Position numbers and translations under genes: made by a program
The notes under the pieces: model-generated
The model's input: only the letters and a program-made list of their open reading frames with translations
What the model was told of the DNA's origin: nothing
The model's database searches: none
Part shown: one piece after another, positions 24,140 to 31,938 of the stretch
Layout: each line of letters starts with the position of its first letter
How positions within the stretch are numbered: position 1 is the stretch's first letter
DNA from: Tatumella citrea
GTDB lineage: Bacteria > Pseudomonadota > Gammaproteobacteria > Enterobacterales > Enterobacteriaceae
DNA: 64,000 bases
Direction: 5' to 3'
NCBI RefSeq assembly: GCF_002163585.1
Contig: NZ_CP015579.1
Coordinates: forward strand, 3,534,001-3,598,000

Positions 24140-26437
24140 CTGGCAAACTGCCCCGGCAGGAGGAATAAACGCCTGCATCGGCGGTAATTCGCCGGTGAAC
24201 TTCCGCACTTTAACCACGGTAATCTGCCCGGTACAGCCCTGAGCCAGAGCGGATGTGCCAATATCCCGGGTAAGAACATTCGGGTTACCGTGTCTGCATA
24301 CCGGCTTATCGGCACGCGGTTCCACCGGATCATACCAGGCACCGGTCGGCAGCTGAATTACTCCCCGACGAATCTGCGCCGTCAGGCTGGCTGAAGCCAG
24401 AGCCGTCCCCCTGTCGTTATACAGTTCAACGATATCCCCTTCGCTGATCCCCGCAGCTTTGGCATCTTCAGGGTGCAGGCAACAAACTTCACGATTCTGA
24501 CGCTTACTGCTCTGACTGTACTTACCGAAATCCAGCTGACTGTGTAACCGGGTAGCTGGCTGGTTGGCAATTAACCAGCAGGACTCTCCCGCCACAGCCT
24601 GTTCTTGCGGAGCTAACCACACCGGATGTCCGGGGCAGTCGGCATAACCAAAACCAGCAATCGTCGCGGAATAGATCTCTATCTTCCCGCTGGGCGTGGT
24701 CAGCGGTGCCCCTTGCGGATCACGACGAAACGCTTTCATCATCAGTCCGCTTTCGGTGTGCTGAGGTAATTCAATCATACCCAGTTGTTGAAACGTCTGA
24801 TAATCCGGTAACGTAAACTGCAGTGCCGCCAGTTTTTCCCGCAACTGACCATACATCATTTCCAGCCACTGCTGAGAACTCCGCCCTTCGGTAAACTCCT
24901 GCTCACGGCCTAGCGCACGCGCCAGCTCCACAAAAATCTCGAAATCATCACGGGCCAGACCTACCGGTTTAGCCACCGGATGCATGGCAAACAGATGCCG
25001 GTCAGTCGGGGCACCGCCAATATCTTCACGTTCCAGCGTCATGGTCGCCGGCAACACAATATCAGCATGACGGGCAGTCGCGGTCCAGGCGGTTTCATGC
25101 ACTATCAGAGTATCAGGCTGGCAAAATGCCCGACGCAACCTGGCGAGATCCTGGTGATGATGGAAAGGATTTCCTCCCGCCCAGTACACCAGCCGAATGT
25201 CCGGATAGGTCAGTCGACGGCCGTTATAGTGGAAGGGCTCGCCGGGATGTAACAGCATATCGGAAATTTTTGCGACCGGGATAAAACGGTCAATTCCGTT
25301 ACGCCCCTGTGGCAGCGAAGGGAAACTCACCAGATTAAACAGTTTACCGTAATGTCCCAACGCACCCAGCGCGTAGGTAAAACCACCCCCGGGTAAGCCA
25401 GGCTGACCAAGAGCCGCTGCCAGTACCAGTCCCAGCCATACCGGCTGTTCTCCGTGCTGAGAGCGCTGTAGGGCATGTGCTACGGTAATCAGTACCCTCT
25501 TCCCGTGTAAACGCTGCGCCAGTGCGGTGATCTCAGCAGCGCTGATACCACAAATATCCGCTGCCCAGTGAGCATCCCGCACCACCCCATCCTCTTCACC
25601 ACGAAGATAAGCCACCATAGCTGGCCAGCCAACACAATACTCTGCCAGAAAGGCTTCATCAGTCAGTTGTTGTTCCGTCAGAACAGAGAGAATGCCGATA
25701 ATCAGTGCCGCATCTGTTCCAGGAATAATGGCCAGCCACTCACCATCGGCCTCAGCAGGCAGATCACTGGCCAGCGGGCTGACTGAAATAAACCGGGCTC
25801 CCCGTGCTGCAGCCTGTTGCATAAAGCCACGCTCGGTATGCTCACTGATTCCACCACTGGCTACCTGCGAATTTTTTAGAGCCAGGCCGCCAAACGCCAT
25901 AACAATATCGGTGTCTGTGGCAATTTCCTGCCAGCTTACGCCCTTACGGGCAATCTCATCCATTGAGCCCACAATATGCGGTAACAACACGGCTGCAGAA
26001 CCGGAACTGTAGCTGTTAACCGATCGCACATAGCCGCCAAGCGCAGTGTTCAGAAACCGGTGTACCTGACTCTGGGCATGATGAAAACGCCCGGCACTCG
26101 ACCAGCCGTAGGACCCGCCAAAGATCCCTTCAGGGCCGTAAGCCGAACCCACCCGTTTAAGTTCGTTACTTACCAGTTCGATAGCTTCCGGCCAACTGAG
26201 TGGCAGGTATTCATCGCTACCACGTCGAGAGTCCGGGCCAGGCCCCTGTTCCAGCCAGCCACGGCGAACCATTGGCTGAGTGACACGAGCCGGATGATTC
26301 AGTGCGTTGGTAAAGTTATCCAGTAACGGACTGGGGTCCGGATCGCCCGGAAACGGAGTCACGCGGACTTCTCCGTCCTGCATCTCGGCACGAAAAGCCC
26401 CCCAATGGGCGCTATGCATTTTCTTAGATGAACTCAT
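24131..26437 (-). CDS. Cytoplasmic molybdopterin oxidoreductase, BisC/TorZ (DMSO reductase) family
   Basis: 768 residues, similar in size to BisC and TorZ/TorA. These enzymes reduce S- or N-oxides with a bis-MGD molybdenum cofactor. The first visible block (HWGAFRAEMQDGEV) matches the start of the BisC group, which lacks an Fe-S cluster. GGSYGWSSAGRFHHAQSQ carries the serine expected to bind Mo; GGNPFHHHQDLARL, VIVHET-type sequence and the C-terminal LPTGAWYDP are cofactor-binding segments. No twin-arginine signal is present, so it should be cytosolic like BisC. It lies inside the yxe-like cluster, preceded by the terminator of the ABC genes and so has its own promoter. Reduction of a thioether S-oxide is a reasonable but untested role. 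Confidence 0.85.
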   Translation of the reverse strand: MSSSKKMHSAHWGAFRAEMQDGEVRVTPFPGDPDPSPLLDNFTNALNHPARVTQPMVRRGWLEQGPGPDSRRGSDEYLPLSWPEAIELVSNELKRVGSAYGPEGIFGGSYGWSSAGRFHHAQSQVHRFLNTALGGYVRSVNSYSSGSAAVLLPHIVGSMDEIARKGVSWQEIATDTDIVMAFGGLALKNSQVASGGISEHTERGFMQQAAARGARFISVSPLASDLPAEADGEWLAIIPGTDAALIIGILSVLTEQQLTDEAFLAEYCVGWPAMVAYLRGEEDGVVRDAHWAADICGISAAEITALAQRLHGKRVLITVAHALQRSQHGEQPVWLGLVLAAALGQPGLPGGGFTYALGALGHYGKLFNLVSFPSLPQGRNGIDRFIPVAKISDMLLHPGEPFHYNGRRLTYPDIRLVYWAGGNPFHHHQDLARLRRAFCQPDTLIVHETAWTATARHADIVLPATMTLEREDIGGAPTDRHLFAMHPVAKPVGLARDDFEIFVELARALGREQEFTEGRSSQQWLEMMYGQLREKLAALQFTLPDYQTFQQLGMIELPQHTESGLMMKAFRRDPQGAPLTTPSGKIEIYSATIAGFGYADCPGHPVWLAPQEQAVAGESCWLIANQPATRLHSQLDFGKYSQSSKRQNREVCCLHPEDAKAAGISEGDIVELYNDRGTALASASLTAQIRRGVIQLPTGAWYDPVEPRADKPVCRHGNPNVLTRDIGTSALAQGCTGQITVVKVRKFTGELPPMQAFIPPAGAVCQTA

Positions 26438-26449
26438 GATTCTGCCAGT

Positions 26450-26477
26450 AAAAAAAACGGTGCCCTAAAGCACCGTT
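26450..26477 (-). terminator. Intrinsic terminator of the yxeMNO-like ABC operon
   Basis: On the minus strand AACGGTGC / GCACCGTT (26470-26477 with 26456-26463) forms an 8-bp stem with a 6-nt loop followed by a run of about seven U. It overlaps the stop of the ATPase gene and separates it from the molybdoenzyme gene. Confidence 0.85.
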
Positions 26478-27226
26478 GCGATAAATTCACGTACCCGTCC
26501 GTTTTGCGGATCATCAAGTACCTGCTGCGTGGGGCCAGCGGCAACAATGCTGCCTGACTCCATAAACACGATGTTATCAGCCACTTCTTTAGCAAAGCCG
26601 ATTTCGTGGGTCACAATCACCATAGTGATTCCGGAATGTGCCAGTTGCTTAATCACCTGCAATACTTCACCCACCAGCTCAGGATCAAGTGCGGAGGTCG
26701 GTTCATCAAACAACATCACTCCGGGGTTCATCGCCAGCGCTCTGGCAATCGCCACTCGCTGTTGTTGCCCACCGGAAAGGTTTTGTGGCCATTCATTTTC
26801 ACGGCCATCCAGCCCTACATGTTTCAGCAGTTCCAGCGCCTGATCGATACTCTGCTGACGCCCCTGTTTTTTAACCCGCATCGGTGCATCAATGATGTTC
26901 TGCAGCACAGTACGGTGAGGGAACAGGTTGAACTGCTGAAACACCATCCCGATATCGCGACGCTGACGCGCGATATCACGGTTGCTGCGTTCATGCAGGG
27001 TATGACCTTTCTGGTGATATCCCACCAGCTCTTCACCGACACGGATCGTACCGCCATCCAGTTTTTCAAGATGGTTGATGCAACGTAACAGAGTCGATTT
27101 TCCGGACCCCGAAGGCCCCAGAATCACCGTCACTGAACCGGCAGGAATATCCAGATCAACCTGTTTAAGAATGGTGTTACCGGAAAATCGCTTGGTCACT
27201 TTACGTAAGTAAATAGCCTCAGCCAC
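26465..27226 (-). CDS. yxeO: Polar amino acid ABC ATPase (YxeO-like)
   Basis: 253 residues from GTG at 27226, which has AAGGAGGT at 27232-27239; an upstream in-frame ATG lies within the permease gene and lacks such a site. Walker A is GPSGSGKST (37-45), signature [15 protein letters not shown], Walker [15 protein letters not shown]-loop VTHE. The HisP/GlnQ type imports polar amino acids. In the Bacillus yxe operon YxeMNO is the presumed importer of S-(2-succino)cysteine. It overlaps the permease gene by 8 bases. Confidence 0.88.
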   Translation of the reverse strand: MAEAIYLRKVTKRFSGNTILKQVDLDIPAGSVTVILGPSGSGKSTLLRCINHLEKLDGGTIRVGEELVGYHQKGHTLHERSNRDIARQRRDIGMVFQQFNLFPHRTVLQNIIDAPMRVKKQGRQQSIDQALELLKHVGLDGRENEWPQNLSGGQQQRVAIARALAMNPGVMLFDEPTSALDPELVGEVLQVIKQLAHSGITMVIVTHEIGFAKEVADNIVFMESGSIVAAGPTQQVLDDPQNGRVREFIATVL

Positions 27227-28130
27227 GGGATACCTCCTTGCGGGCCACACGGCTCAGCAGTTTAGCGATCCCCGAAGGTTCACGGCGTGTCACCCCGCGG
27301 GAAAAATAGCGTTCAATATAATACTGCCCCACAGAAAGCACTGACGTCATCAGCAGATACCAGAGCGTTGCTACCAACAGCAGAGGAATCACCTCGTAAG
27401 TGCGTTGATAGATGATCTGGGCCGAGTAAAGTACATCCTGTAGGGATATTACCGAAACTATCGCCGTGGTTTTTAGCTGACCAATCACTTCATTACCCGC
27501 CGGAGGCAGGATGGCTCGCATCGCCTGCGGTAAAATGGTGTAGCGAAAAATCTGTGCCGGGCGGTATCCCAACGCGCGGGCGGCTTCAATCTGTCCGTTA
27601 CTGACACTCTGAATACCGGCACGTACAATCTCGGCGGCATAGGCCGACTGATGCATCACCAGGGCAATCACTGCCGCCGTGAACGGGCTTATCAGCGTAT
27701 TTGACTTCACACTCCACAGCTCACCCAGTCCCGGCAAAGAAACGGACAGGGTCGGGTACAACGCAGCAACGTTGTACCACAGGAATAGCTGAACCAGCAT
27801 CGGTACACCACGGAAGAACCAGGTATAGGCCCAGCTCACGGTGGAAAGCACCGGATTCGACGACAGACGCATTAACGCTAACAAGGTACCGAAAAAGAAA
27901 CCAAGCACTACCGAGATCACGGTCAGGTGCAGGGTCATTAATACCCCCTGCAGTATCGACGCTTCGGTAAAGTTATCGGCTATCACCTGCCATGCAAAGT
28001 TCGGGTTATTGACCATTGAATCGATCATTCCCGCCACACATAACAGGACGATCAGTGCGCTAATCCAACGACCATAATAACGTTTACCGACAATTTTTAG
28101 TTCTTCTGCCGGTTCAGTTACTGATTTCAT
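27219..28130 (-). CDS. yxeN: Polar amino acid ABC permease (YxeN-like)
   Basis: 303 residues: a cytoplasmic N-terminal extension of about 20 residues, one early helix, then a HisMQ-type domain. The coupling loop is EAARALGYRPAQIFRYTILPQ. The homologous Bacillus protein is about 80 residues shorter, the difference being the N-terminal extension and extra helix. It overlaps the binding-protein stop (ATGA) and the ATPase start, so all three subunits are translated together. Confidence 0.88.
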   Translation of the reverse strand: MKSVTEPAEELKIVGKRYYGRWISALIVLLCVAGMIDSMVNNPNFAWQVIADNFTEASILQGVLMTLHLTVISVVLGFFFGTLLALMRLSSNPVLSTVSWAYTWFFRGVPMLVQLFLWYNVAALYPTLSVSLPGLGELWSVKSNTLISPFTAAVIALVMHQSAYAAEIVRAGIQSVSNGQIEAARALGYRPAQIFRYTILPQAMRAILPPAGNEVIGQLKTTAIVSVISLQDVLYSAQIIYQRTYEVIPLLLVATLWYLLMTSVLSVGQYYIERYFSRGVTRREPSGIAKLLSRVARKEVSRG

Positions 28131-29035
28131 TTAAAGATCTCTTCATTACGAAGTGACTGTTTTACTGCACCAAAACCAATACCCCAGTGGTCGAGAATTT
28201 TCTGGTATGAGCCATCTTTAATCAGGGAGTTTAGTGCCGCCTGAACCGCAGGTTCCAACGGAGAGTCTTTCGGGAAAGCCACTGACACCGGGGCATCATT
28301 CACCGTTAACACACCACTGACGGTGGCAGGCTTAATCTGTTTCACCTGCCAGATCAGACCTTCATACGGTCCCAGGAACATCGGTACCCGTCCGCTGACC
28401 ACGGCCTGAACACCTGCCGGACGGTCCGGGAATACCGCGACCTGAATAGGTTTTTTACCTTCGGTCTGGCACTGTTTGCTGGCATCTTCCAGACGGGTCA
28501 CCTGAGTGGTGCCTGAACCGGCGCCGACCTGATTGCCACACAACGCATCAAATGAGGTAAACGGCTTAATATCAGAAGATTTCAGCGAAATAACCCCTAG
28601 TTTGCTGGCATCGTAGTAGCTGACAAAATCAATCAGTTTCAGACGGGTTTGAGTGGCATTAATATTGGATAACGCCACATCATAGCGGCCGGTTTTCAGA
28701 CCAGGAATGATATTGTCAAAACCACCACTGTTACGCCACTGCACCTGAACACCCAGACGCTGACCTACGGCATTCATCACATCGATTTCGCGCCCTGCCA
28801 GAGTTTTATTGTCAGTTTCAAAAAACGTGGTCGGTGGTGTGTTTGGGTTGGTTGCCGCCACAATGTAACCACGTTTGGCAATATCGGCAGGTAATAGCTT
28901 ATTCAGTGCAGGATCTTCTTTGACCTGGATTGAACTGTGAGTCGGTACTGAGAGATCGGCTGCCAGAGCACTGGTCGCACTGAGTGCTGACACGACGACA
29001 GCTATTCCTTTTAAAAATCTGTTCACCGGAATCAT
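28127..29035 (-). CDS. yxeM: Amino-acid ABC transporter periplasmic binding protein (YxeM-like)
   Basis: 302 residues with a Sec signal peptide (IAVVVSALSATSALA, cleavage near residue 25). It is a type II binding protein of SBP family 3: GYIVAATNPNTPPTTFFE, GREIDVMNAVGQRLGV, and GLKTGRYDVALSNINATQTRLK are the usual ligand-domain blocks. Two cysteines (CGNQVG and KQCQ) may form a disulfide. First gene of the operon, with a promoter at 29136-29164 and an unusual terminator-like hairpin in the leader. Confidence 0.88.
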   Translation of the reverse strand: MIPVNRFLKGIAVVVSALSATSALAADLSVPTHSSIQVKEDPALNKLLPADIAKRGYIVAATNPNTPPTTFFETDNKTLAGREIDVMNAVGQRLGVQVQWRNSGGFDNIIPGLKTGRYDVALSNINATQTRLKLIDFVSYYDASKLGVISLKSSDIKPFTSFDALCGNQVGAGSGTTQVTRLEDASKQCQTEGKKPIQVAVFPDRPAGVQAVVSGRVPMFLGPYEGLIWQVKQIKPATVSGVLTVNDAPVSVAFPKDSPLEPAVQAALNSLIKDGSYQKILDHWGIGFGAVKQSLRNEEIFK

Positions 29036-29078
29036 TCTCCTGGTTGGTCTGCAAAGTATTTCCCGAACGGGAATAAAG

Positions 29079-29107
29079 AAAAAACGCCGGGCTGTTGGCC
29101 CCGCGTT
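29079..29107 (-). terminator. Promoter-proximal terminator hairpin in the yxeM-like leader
   Basis: On the minus strand AACGC.GGGC / GCCC.GCGTT forms a 9-bp stem with one C-C mismatch (29083-29107), then six U (29079-29084). It lies about 20 nt after the predicted transcription start and about 45 nt before the gene, so it would stop most transcripts unless bypassed. Confidence 0.6.
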
Positions 29108-29135
29108 ATAAATACGAGTTATAAACCGTGTGCGG

Positions 29136-29164
29136 ATGATAAAAACTCACAAGGCTGTGATCAA
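29136..29164 (-). promoter_or_regulatory. Sigma-70 promoter of the yxeMNO-like operon
   Basis: On the minus strand the -35 is TTGATC (29159-29164), spacer 17 bp, -10 TATCAT (29136-29141). The overlapping TGTGATCAAGATCATT is a partial CRP-like match (one good half-site). Confidence 0.6.
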
Positions 29165-29262
29165 GATCATTGTCTTTTAATCACAAACTAATCGCAAATT
29201 CCAAAAACAGCTATTCTAATTCCATTTAAGAATAAGCAGCACTGGCGGAGATAAAAAACCAC

Positions 29263-29290
29263 AAAAAAGGGCTCTGTCATGACAGAACCC
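29263..29290 (-). terminator. Intrinsic terminator after the hydroxyacid dehydrogenase operon
   Basis: On the minus strand GGGTTCTGTC / GACAGAGCCC (29269-29290) forms a stem of about ten pairs with one G-U pair, followed by six U. It closes the four-gene operon that starts at 33459. Confidence 0.85.
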
Positions 29291-29314
29291 CGTTTTACAG
29301 ATAAAACTACCGCA

Positions 29315-30298
29315 CTAACTGACTACCCGCAGCGCAGCACCTGACTGCCAGGCACTGACATTTTCAGCCAGCTGAAAAAGTGCTCCCTGACGAGCTTCGG
29401 TACTGCCCCAGGCGATATGTGGAGTAATCAACAAATTTGGAATCCCCCCGGCCAGTAATGGATTGTCCGGTGACGGCGGTTCCTGGCTCAGCACATCCAC
29501 CGCAGCCCCGCCGATTTCACCGCGACGTAAAGCCTCCGCCAGCGCCTGTTCATCAATCAATGCTCCGCGGGCGCTGTTGATCAGCAAGGCCGATGGCTTC
29601 ATTAAACTCAGCCGGTAAGAATTAATCAGCCCGCTGGTTTCCGGAGTCAGTGGACAATGTAATGCCACCACGTCTGCTGTCGCCAGCAGCTCATCCAGTG
29701 GCAGTTTATCCGGACTGCTGTCGCGCCCCGGTAACTGCGCAAACCTGACCTGCATACCAAATGCTTCTGCCAGCTGTGCCACTTTACTGCCCAGTTCACC
29801 CTGCCCCACAATCCCCAACAATTTACCGTTGAGTTCTGTCAGCGGGTAATTTGTCAGACAAAACCGGTCCGATGCGGCCCAGTCACCCTGTCTGACCAGT
29901 GCATCATAACGGGCAACATGATTGGTCAGTGACAGGATCAGAGCCAGGGTGTGCTGAGCAACCGAATGGGTGCCGTACCCCTGGCAGTTGCACACTGTCA
30001 CCCCATGTTGGCGGGCAGCCTGTAAATCCACTGCATTGGTTCCGGTCGCCGACAACAGCACCAGCTTTAACTGCGGTAACTGGCTAAAAATTTCCGCCGG
30101 TAACAGCAGATCGCTGACAATGGCAATTTCTGCATCCTGTAACCGCTCAACGATTTCCGCGGGTGCGGTATGTGGATACAGTTCCAGTTCAGGTAGTACG
30201 TTGTACAAACACGCCGGATCAAGATCGCCAAAATCCAGCGACGCATAGTCTAAAAATACTGCCTTGTTCGCCGCACGGCCTTCTGAGGCTGCAGTCAT
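29315..30298 (-). CDS. D-2-hydroxyacid dehydrogenase (NAD-dependent)
   Basis: 327 residues, two Rossmann-like domains. The nucleotide-binding motif is GIVGQGELGSKV near residue 160; catalytic residues are Arg in INSARGALID, Glu in VLSQEPP and His in LITPHIAWGS, the complete Arg-Glu-His triad. The family reduces 2-oxoacids such as glyoxylate or hydroxypyruvate. It is the last gene of the operon, 4 bp after the aldolase-like gene, suggesting that it handles the aldolase product. Confidence 0.87.
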   Translation of the reverse strand: MTAASEGRAANKAVFLDYASLDFGDLDPACLYNVLPELELYPHTAPAEIVERLQDAEIAIVSDLLLPAEIFSQLPQLKLVLLSATGTNAVDLQAARQHGVTVCNCQGYGTHSVAQHTLALILSLTNHVARYDALVRQGDWAASDRFCLTNYPLTELNGKLLGIVGQGELGSKVAQLAEAFGMQVRFAQLPGRDSSPDKLPLDELLATADVVALHCPLTPETSGLINSYRLSLMKPSALLINSARGALIDEQALAEALRRGEIGGAAVDVLSQEPPSPDNPLLAGGIPNLLITPHIAWGSTEARQGALFQLAENVSAWQSGAALRVVS

Positions 30299-30302
30299 TC
30301 AA

Positions 30303-31034
30303 CTACTCCAGAAACGATGGATCGTTTTTGATCAGCATCCGCTTCATTTCTTCAAAATGTTCACGGGAGAAATCGGTAATCTTTTCCCAGTCCTGAGCGG
30401 TTTTTTCAGCAACATCATCTGCCAGTACCCGTAACGGCTTACCGGTAGACAGTGCAGTAATCAGGATCTGACAGGCGCGTTCCAGAGTATAAATATCATC
30501 AAACGCTTCGCCGACATTCGCCGCCGTTACCATTACTCCGTGGTTACCCATCAGCAAACGACTGTGGCCCTGCAACAGGCTGGTCAGGCGTTCACCTTCC
30601 GCTTCCGTATCCGCCATACCACCATACATGGTATCAACCGCGACCCGGCGGAAATATCTGGCGGTATTCTGGTCGATTGGCGGGATCACCGGTTCTTCCA
30701 GACAGGAAATGGCGGTGGTGTAGACCGGATGCAGATGCAGAACGACTTTCACATGCGGGAGTCGCTGATGAATCTGTCCGTGAATGGCCCAGGCTGTCGG
30801 GTCAACATCACTGCGTTTACCATCTTCAGGATTATCTGCATCCAGCAGCAGCAGATCCCCCGGTTTAATCCGTGAGAAATGTACCCATTTCGGGTTGATC
30901 AGAAATTTTTTACCGTCTTCTGAAACTGCCGCACTGAAATGGTTAGCAACAGCTTCATGCATATTCAGCTGTGCACAGATGCGAAATACTGCTGCCAAAT
31001 CAATACGTAACTGTTGTTCGTGGCTTAACGACAT
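30303..31034 (-). CDS. Class II aldolase/adducin family protein
   Basis: 243 residues. The zinc site is the LHLHP motif (His100, His102) plus a later His in MGNHGVM; the family's N-terminal NHFSAAV (usually NxS.R) is present. Members are sugar-phosphate aldolases, epimerases or decarboxylases; the branch without a clear phosphate pocket often acts on hydroxyacids. The exact reaction is unknown. Good ribosome site GGAGAATGAG. It is separated from the upstream binding-protein gene by a hairpin. Confidence 0.8.
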   Translation of the reverse strand: MSLSHEQQLRIDLAAVFRICAQLNMHEAVANHFSAAVSEDGKKFLINPKWVHFSRIKPGDLLLLDADNPEDGKRSDVDPTAWAIHGQIHQRLPHVKVVLHLHPVYTTAISCLEEPVIPPIDQNTARYFRRVAVDTMYGGMADTEAEGERLTSLLQGHSRLLMGNHGVMVTAANVGEAFDDIYTLERACQILITALSTGKPLRVLADDVAEKTAQDWEKITDFSREHFEEMKRMLIKNDPSFLE

Positions 31035-31057
31035 CTCATTCTCCGCGTGTCCAGGGA

Positions 31058-31082
31058 TGCCGGCAGCTCACGGCTGCCGGCA
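31058..31082 (-). terminator. Intra-operon hairpin
   Basis: Perfect 10-bp stem TGCCGGCAGC (31058-31067) / GCTGCCGGCA (31073-31082) with a 5-nt loop, between the binding-protein and aldolase genes. There is no U-tract, so it more likely protects the transporter mRNA 3' end from decay and sets different expression levels. Confidence 0.5.
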
Positions 31083-31101
31083 GGGATGATAGCAAAACAG
31101 C

Positions 31102-31926
31102 TTATTCAGCTGTCGGCATCAGCGTTTTGATATCTTCCGCGGTAGGGGCAGAAAATTTATATTTTGCCAGTAACTGACGGTATTCCGCTGTCTGAGTGAA
31201 CTTCTGTAATCCCTCAGTGATCGCCTGTTTCACCTGCGGATCATCTTTACGGACACCCATGCCCAACAGCTGTGGATATAACAGTTTGTCAGAGCTGATA
31301 ATCAGACGACCTTTCAGCTTATCGACCGCAGACAGTGCGACAGCCACATCGGTAATCTGTGCGTCAGCCGCGTGTGACAGCAGCGCCTGAGTTGCCTGTG
31401 GGTCAGTAGAGAATTCACTGATAGCCATCGGTTTCAGGTTATTTTTAACGCAATAATCGGTCGAGAATTTATGCAGATTCTGCAGGAAAGATGTCCCGGC
31501 CATTACAGAAACTTTGTGACCACATAAGTCTTCCGCAGATTTTGGCTTAAACTGGCTACCCGCCAATACCACAATGCTCTGTCCGGTTTTCAGGTAAGGG
31601 ATCATATCCACCACCTTCAGACGTTCCGGAGTGATGTACATGGCTGAGTTGGTCACATCAAACTTTTTACCTTTCAGCCCCGGGATCAGGTTCGGGAAAC
31701 GGGTATCCAGAGTGACCAGTTGACGACCCATCGCTTTCGCCACTCCGGTCAGCATCTCAATGTCAAAGCCTGCCGGCTTATCATTCTTCATATATTCATA
31801 AGGAGCAAATGTCACATCTGAACCGGCTACAATTTTTCCCGCCTGCAGGAAGTCAGCATGTGCTCCTGCCGCAACCATACCCAGAGAAAGTACTGCCAGT
31901 TTAACTGCTGTCATTTTATTACGCAT
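31102..31926 (-). CDS. Amino-acid ABC transporter periplasmic binding protein
   Basis: 274 residues with a signal peptide (LAVLSLGMVAAGAHA, cleavage near residue 24). SBP family 3 features: AGSDVTFAPYEYMKNDKPAGFDIEML, then FPNLIPGLKGKKFDVTNSAMYITPERLK. Two cysteines (LCGHKV and DYCVKN) may pair. It serves the fused permease-ATPase encoded 12 bp upstream. Sequence is only distantly related to the binding protein at 28127-29035, so this is not a recent tandem duplication. Confidence 0.87.
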   Translation of the reverse strand: MRNKMTAVKLAVLSLGMVAAGAHADFLQAGKIVAGSDVTFAPYEYMKNDKPAGFDIEMLTGVAKAMGRQLVTLDTRFPNLIPGLKGKKFDVTNSAMYITPERLKVVDMIPYLKTGQSIVVLAGSQFKPKSAEDLCGHKVSVMAGTSFLQNLHKFSTDYCVKNNLKPMAISEFSTDPQATQALLSHAADAQITDVAVALSAVDKLKGRLIISSDKLLYPQLLGMGVRKDDPQVKQAITEGLQKFTQTAEYRQLLAKYKFSAPTAEDIKTLMPTAE

Positions 31927-31938
31927 ATCAACCTCTGA

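Noticed and set aside
29156..29171. CRP site TGTGATCAAGATCATT
   Set aside because: Only one half-site is good and the second deviates strongly; it overlaps the -35 element, so it is noted with the promoter but not called.
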